Shown here in pieces: positions 60,641 through 64,000 of a stretch of 64,000 nucleotides of DNA. Every line of letters starts with the position of its first letter. Within the stretch, counting starts at the first letter, position 1. The stretch spans positions 62,001 to 126,000 of the forward strand of contig NZ_JAAKZV010000001.1 of NCBI RefSeq assembly GCF_011044975.1. The letters run 5' to 3'. The position numbers were made by a program, and so were the translations under genes. The stretch is from Streptomyces coryli (GTDB lineage Bacteria > Actinomycetota > Actinomycetes > Streptomycetales > Streptomycetaceae). The notes beneath the pieces were generated by a model that saw only the letters and a list, made by a program, of their open reading frames with translations, made no database searches and was not told the DNA's origin.

Positions 60641-60689
60641 GTTGACAGCATTAACATCCCCTGCGACAGTCCATGTTGACATCGTTAAC
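60641..60689. promoter_or_regulatory. Tandem TetR-operator-like boxes
   Basis: GTTGACAGCATTAAC (60641-60655) and GTTGACATCGTTAAC (60675-60689) agree at 13 of 15 positions, are 34 bases apart (about three helical turns) and each has imperfect GTTRA...TTAAC symmetry. They lie between the TetR gene and the MMPL gene. Each contains TTGACA, a -35 consensus, so a bound repressor could block polymerase. Assignment to the TetR protein is inferred. Confidence 0.7.
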
Positions 60690-60705
60690 TTCCCCGGGGG
60701 GAAAC

Positions 60706-62889
60706 ATGCTCCTGCGCATCGCCAATCTGGCCGTACGACGGGCGAAGCTCCTCACCGCCCTGTCGGTGGTCGCCGTCGTCGCGATGGCCGCCATCGGCTT
60801 CGGCGCCTTCGGCAAGCTCGCCTCCGGCGGCTTCGACGATCCCGGCGCCCCGTCCAGCAAGGCCGCCGACCTCATCGAGGAGCGCTTCGGCGGTGATACG
60901 AACCTGGTCCTGCTCGTCCGCTCGGCGGACGGCGGCCCGGACTCCCCCGCCGCGAAGGCCCGCGGCGAGGCGATCACCACCGGGCTCAAGGACGAGGCGA
61001 CGGTCGGCGGCGTCATGTCGTACTGGGACCGCGGCGGCGACGCGCTGCTCTCCCGCGACGGCACCCAGGCCCTCGTCCTCGCCCACATCAAGGGCGGCGA
61101 CAAGGTGGAGGACGACCGCGCCAAAGAGCTCATCGACGAATACGGCGGCGAGCGCGACGGCGTGACGGTCGAGGCCGGCGGCACGACAGCCGTCAGCAAC
61201 GACATCTCGTCCCAGGTCGGCAAGGACCTCGCCATCGCCGAGATGATCGCCGTGCCGATCACCCTCATCCTGCTGGTGCTCGCCTTCGGCAGCCTGATCG
61301 CGGCCCTGCTGCCGCTGGTCATCGGCCTGATCGCGATCCTCGGCACCTTCGCCGAGCTCTATCTCCTCGGCAGCGTCACGGACGTCTCGGTCTTCTCCGT
61401 CAACCTCACCACCGCCCTCGGCCTCGGCCTCGGCATCGACTACGGCCTGCTCCTGGTCAGCCGCTTCCGCGAACAGCTCGCGCACGGCGACGACATCCCG
61501 GAGGCGATCCGCAGGACCGTCACCACCGCGGGCCGCACCATCGCCTTCTCCTCGGCGACGATCATCGCGGCGCTCTCTGCCCTGCTGCTCTTCCCGATGT
61601 TCTTCCTGCGCTCGTTCGCGTACGCGGGCATCGGCGTCGTCGCCATCGCCGCGATCAGCTCGCTCATCGTCGTACCGGCGCTGCTGGTGCTCCTCGGCCA
61701 CCGGGTCAACAAGGGCCGGCTGCCCGGCGCCCGGGCCGTCCGCCGCCCGGACTCGGCCTTCTGGGGCCGGCTCGCGGCCACGGTCATGCGCCGCCCGGCG
61801 CTCACCGCGCTGCCGGTGCTCGCGGTGCTGCTGGTGGCGGCGAGCCCGCTGCTGGGCGTCACCTTCGGCACGCCGGACGAGCGGGTGCTGCCGGAGAGCG
61901 CGGAGAGCCGGCAGGTGGCGACGGCGATGCGAGCCGACTTCGCGGCGAACGACAACGCCTCCATCCAGGTGGTCTCCACCGCGGGCGTGCCCAAGGGCGA
62001 GCTCGCCCCGTACGCCGAGAAGTTGTCCCGCCTCCCCGGCGTGGTCCAGGTGAACGCGAGCAGCGGCACCTACCGCGACGGCACGGCGCAGCCCGCCGGC
62101 CCCGGCGCCGCGGCGCTCGGCCGCCCGGACGCCCAGCGCCTCACCGTCGTGCACGACCTCTCGCCGCGCTCGGGCCGGGCGCAGGACCTGGTGACGGCGG
62201 TACGGGACGTGCCCGCGCCGGGATCGGTCCTGGTGGGCGGCAATGACGCGCGGCTCGTCGACTCCAAGGACTCGATCGGCAGCCGGCTGCCGATGGCCAT
62301 CATCTGGGTGTCGCTGACGACCTTCGTGCTGCTGTTCCTCTTCACGGGCAGCGTGGTGCAGCCGCTGCGGGCCCTGCTGCTGAACGCGGTCAGCCTCACC
62401 GCGGCCATGGGCGTCATGGTGTGGATCTTCCAGGACGGCAACCTCAGCGGCCTGCTCGGCTTCACCGCGCAGCCGATGGACACCGCGATGACGGTGCTGA
62501 TGTTCTGCATTGTCTTCGGCCTGTCGATGGACTACGAGGTCTTCCTGACCAGCCGCATCAAGGAGCTGCACGATGCGGGCGCGGAGCCCGCTGAGGCGGT
62601 GACGAAGGGGCTGTCCAGGACCGGCCGGATCGTGACGATGGCGGCAGGGCTGCTGGCGGTGAGCTTCTTCGCCTTCGGCACCAGCAGCGTCAGCTTCATG
62701 CAGATGTTCGGCCTGGGCAGCGGGCTGGCGATCCTGATCGACGCGGTGGCGGTACGAGGTGTCCTCGTACCGGCGGCGATGCGGGTCCTCGGGCGGACGG
62801 CCTGGTACGCCCCCGCCTGGCTCCGCCGCGTCCACGGCAGGGTCGGCGTAAGCGAATCGGAGGAGCCAAAGGCTCCCGTCAACGCCTGA
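60706..62889 (+). CDS. MMPL family RND exporter
   Basis: A 727-residue MMPL transporter. Two repeats of a six-span unit are visible, each following a large extracytoplasmic domain; the first unit starts LRIANLAVRRAKLLTALSVVAVVAMAAIGFGAFG. GLGLGIDYGLLLVSRFREQLAHG and VFGLSMDYEVFLTSRIKELHDAGAEP carry the transmembrane Asp-Tyr pairs that carry protons. Family members export lipids or drugs. GGGGG lies before the ATG at 60706; an ATG at 60673 falls within the second operator box. Divergent from the TetR gene. Confidence 0.94.
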   Translation: MLLRIANLAVRRAKLLTALSVVAVVAMAAIGFGAFGKLASGGFDDPGAPSSKAADLIEERFGGDTNLVLLVRSADGGPDSPAAKARGEAITTGLKDEATVGGVMSYWDRGGDALLSRDGTQALVLAHIKGGDKVEDDRAKELIDEYGGERDGVTVEAGGTTAVSNDISSQVGKDLAIAEMIAVPITLILLVLAFGSLIAALLPLVIGLIAILGTFAELYLLGSVTDVSVFSVNLTTALGLGLGIDYGLLLVSRFREQLAHGDDIPEAIRRTVTTAGRTIAFSSATIIAALSALLLFPMFFLRSFAYAGIGVVAIAAISSLIVVPALLVLLGHRVNKGRLPGARAVRRPDSAFWGRLAATVMRRPALTALPVLAVLLVAASPLLGVTFGTPDERVLPESAESRQVATAMRADFAANDNASIQVVSTAGVPKGELAPYAEKLSRLPGVVQVNASSGTYRDGTAQPAGPGAAALGRPDAQRLTVVHDLSPRSGRAQDLVTAVRDVPAPGSVLVGGNDARLVDSKDSIGSRLPMAIIWVSLTTFVLLFLFTGSVVQPLRALLLNAVSLTAAMGVMVWIFQDGNLSGLLGFTAQPMDTAMTVLMFCIVFGLSMDYEVFLTSRIKELHDAGAEPAEAVTKGLSRTGRIVTMAAGLLAVSFFAFGTSSVSFMQMFGLGSGLAILIDAVAVRGVLVPAAMRVLGRTAWYAPAWLRRVHGRVGVSESEEPKAPVNA

Positions 62890-62908
62890 CGCCGACCGCT
62901 CGACCGGG

Positions 62909-62937
62909 AAGGGGACGGGCTACTTGCCCGTCTCCTT
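62909..62937. terminator. Bidirectional hairpin between MMPL and ABC-exporter genes
   Basis: AAGGGGACGGGC (62909-62920) pairs with GCCCGTCTCCTT (62926-62937), giving a 12-bp stem with one G-U position and a 5-base loop TACTT. It lies between convergent genes and includes the stop of the ABC ATPase gene. There is no strong U-tract, as usual in Streptomyces. Confidence 0.7.
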
Positions 62938-63723
62938 CTCGTACGCCTTCAGGACCTCGTCCGTAGGCCCGTCCATCACCAGCTCGCCCTTCTCCAGCCA
63001 CAGCACCCGGTCGCAGGTGTCCCTGATCGACTTGTTGTTGTGGCTGACCAGGAAGACCGTCCCGGCTTCCTTGCGGAGCTCGCGGATACGGGCCTCCGAG
63101 CGCTTCTGGAACTTCTTGTCACCCGTGGCGAGGGCCTCGTCGATCATCAGCACGTCGTGGTCCTTGGCCGCGGCGATGGAGAACCGCAGCCGGGCCGCCA
63201 TACCGGACGAGTACGTCCGCATCGGAAGGGTGATGAAGTCACCCTTCTCGTTGATCCCGGAGAAGTCCACGATGCCCTGATAGCGCTCGCGCACCTGCTC
63301 CTTGGACATCCCCATCGCGAGACCGCCGAGGATCACGTTCCGCTCACCGGTGAGGTCGTTCATCAGCGCGGCGTTCACGCCGAGGAGCGAGGGCTGGCCG
63401 TCGGTGTAGACCTTGCCCTTCTCCGGGGGGAGCAACCCGGCCACCGCCTTGAGCAGCGTGGACTTGCCGGAGCCATTGGTGCCGATGAGGCCGATGGCCT
63501 CGCCGCGGTACGCCGTGAAGGAGACGCCGCGCACGGCGTGCACCTCGCGCATCCGCGGGGACGGCTGGCGCTTGATGATCCGGTTCAGGGCGGCGGTGGC
63601 GCTGCCGCGGCCGCCGCCTCCGAAGACCCGGTAGACGATGTGCAGGTCGTCGCAGATGACCGTCGGGATCTTCTCGCCCGCCGGCTTGCTGTCCTCGATC
63701 GCTCCCTGCTCAGCCACGGCCAT
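62920..63723 (-). CDS. ABC exporter ATP-binding subunit, TagH/polysaccharide type
   Basis: A 267-residue ATPase. Walker A is GLIGTNGSGKSTLLKAVAGLL, the signature is TYSSGMAARLRFSIA and Walker B is DVLMIDEALATGDKKF, with the switch histidine in LVSHN. YRVFGGGGRGSA and the REVHAVRGVSF start match the teichoic acid/O-antigen export group. It powers the permease encoded upstream (14-base overlap at 63710). The exported glycan (teichoic acid or other cell-wall polymer) is not determined. Confidence 0.93.
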   Translation of the reverse strand: MAVAEQGAIEDSKPAGEKIPTVICDDLHIVYRVFGGGGRGSATAALNRIIKRQPSPRMREVHAVRGVSFTAYRGEAIGLIGTNGSGKSTLLKAVAGLLPPEKGKVYTDGQPSLLGVNAALMNDLTGERNVILGGLAMGMSKEQVRERYQGIVDFSGINEKGDFITLPMRTYSSGMAARLRFSIAAAKDHDVLMIDEALATGDKKFQKRSEARIRELRKEAGTVFLVSHNNKSIRDTCDRVLWLEKGELVMDGPTDEVLKAYEKETGK

Positions 63724-64000
63724 ACCGCTCCTCAGCCTTCCAGAAGTACACGAAGCCCAGCACGCCGAAGAGCAGGGCCCAGCCCAGCGCCAGCCACCAG
63801 GCGTGCGGTGCGATGTCGTGGATCGAGTAGTCGCCGATCAGCGAGAAGCGCATGAGGTCCATGTAGACCGACACCGGGTTGGCCTGCAGCACATCGGCCA
63901 CCCAGGTCGGGGCGCTGGTGTTCTTGGTCAGCATGGCGTGCAGCGGGAACATCACGCCGGACGCGTACATCAGGGTGCGCAGCACGAACGGCATCAGCTG
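63710..64000 (-). CDS. ABC-2 type exporter permease, TagG/polysaccharide type (N-terminus beyond window)
   Basis: Only the last 96 codons are visible: QLMPFVLRTLMYASGVMFPLHAML, WVADVLQANPVSVYMDLMRFSL and the final span WLALGWALLFGVLGFVYFWKAEERYGRG, typical of ABC-2 polysaccharide or teichoic-acid permeases (NPVxxYMDLxR). The frame is open to the window edge. Its stop overlaps the ATPase gene start by 14 bases, so both are one operon. Confidence 0.9.
   Translation of the reverse strand, partial: QLMPFVLRTLMYASGVMFPLHAMLTKNTSAPTWVADVLQANPVSVYMDLMRFSLIGDYSIHDIAPHAWWLALGWALLFGVLGFVYFWKAEERYGRG

Noticed and set aside
1-64000. CRISPR arrays, tRNA/rRNA genes, insertion sequences, prophage or integrase genes
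   Set aside because: None was seen: no regular repeat-spacer pattern, no cloverleaf-like sequence noticed, and no transposase or recombinase motifs in any frame examined. A dedicated RNA search could still find small RNAs.

Overview
The window reads as chromosome from a high-GC actinomycete, almost certainly Streptomyces or a close relative. The support is strong third-position GC bias, many GTG (and a few TTG) starts, GTGA/ATGA translational couplings, a sugar ABC transporter with no local ATPase, an ECF sigma/CU044_5270 pair, two copies of the actinobacterial DUF574 methyltransferase, a Tat-exported SDR, and a complete hopanoid locus. No rRNA, tRNA, CRISPR array, prophage or insertion sequence was recognised. 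About 57 protein genes are described; one is broken by a frameshift and the genes at both ends run off the window.

Layout. (a) 1-6388: an M20 peptidase fragment, an unusual S9 peptidase/beta-lactamase-type hydrolase fusion, then a TetR regulator divergent from an HSL-type esterase and a small membrane protein, with a clear palindrome in the shared promoter. (b) 6400-15602: a glycoside-use locus on the minus strand. A LacI regulator sits ahead of a lipoprotein-permease-permease ABC importer and a second transcription unit of Gfo/Idh oxidoreductase, PmoA/DUF6807 protein, cupin and GH2 glycosidase. Both units have near-identical promoters (TTGWGT, 17-18 bp, TAGGGT) with the same palindromic operator inside the spacer, so they are probably one regulon. 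(c) 15747-24686: a small secreted protein, SulP anion transporter, DECR-like SDR, ECF sigma factor with CU044_5270 partner, enoyl-CoA hydratase, DUF4236 protein, glutathionyl-hydroquinone-reductase-like GST, CorA and a secreted beta-propeller protein. (d) 24698-29629: a KAP P-loop NTPase with a zinc-ribbon tail, a frameshifted DUF1963 gene, a DUF574 methyltransferase and a membrane Ser/Thr kinase.

(e) 29675-47903: a DinB protein, a LuxR regulator without the usual ATPase, a secreted cutinase/PET-hydrolase-type enzyme, a NarL two-component pair divergent from a Tat-signal SDR, an Acg-like flavoprotein convergent with a DevS-like GAF kinase (a dormancy/hypoxia theme), a second DUF574 methyltransferase, DUF4436, VOC, phosphoribosyltransferase, CMD, SGNH hydrolase, GH36 alpha-galactosidase, a tyrosine phosphatase and a STAS/MEDS-HATPase partner-switching pair. 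(f) 48094-59620: the hopanoid locus on the minus strand, in order hpnC, hpnD, hpnE, polyprenyl synthase, shc, hpnG, hpnH, dxs and an hpnO-like aminotransferase. It couples precursor supply (DXS), squalene synthesis (HpnCDE), cyclisation (SHC) and side-chain addition (HpnH, HpnG, aminotransferase). There is no ispG between hpnH and dxs. (g) 59950-64000: a TetR regulator divergent from an MMPL exporter with two tandem operator-like boxes, then a TagGH-type polysaccharide/teichoic-acid ABC exporter.

The most promising candidates for new biology are the two-domain hydrolase (752-4042), the LacI-controlled glycoside pathway with its PmoA and cupin proteins, the zinc-ribbon KAP NTPase neighbourhood, and the PET-hydrolase-like enzyme with a substituted oxyanion residue. 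All functional calls rest on motifs read by eye, without database searches.
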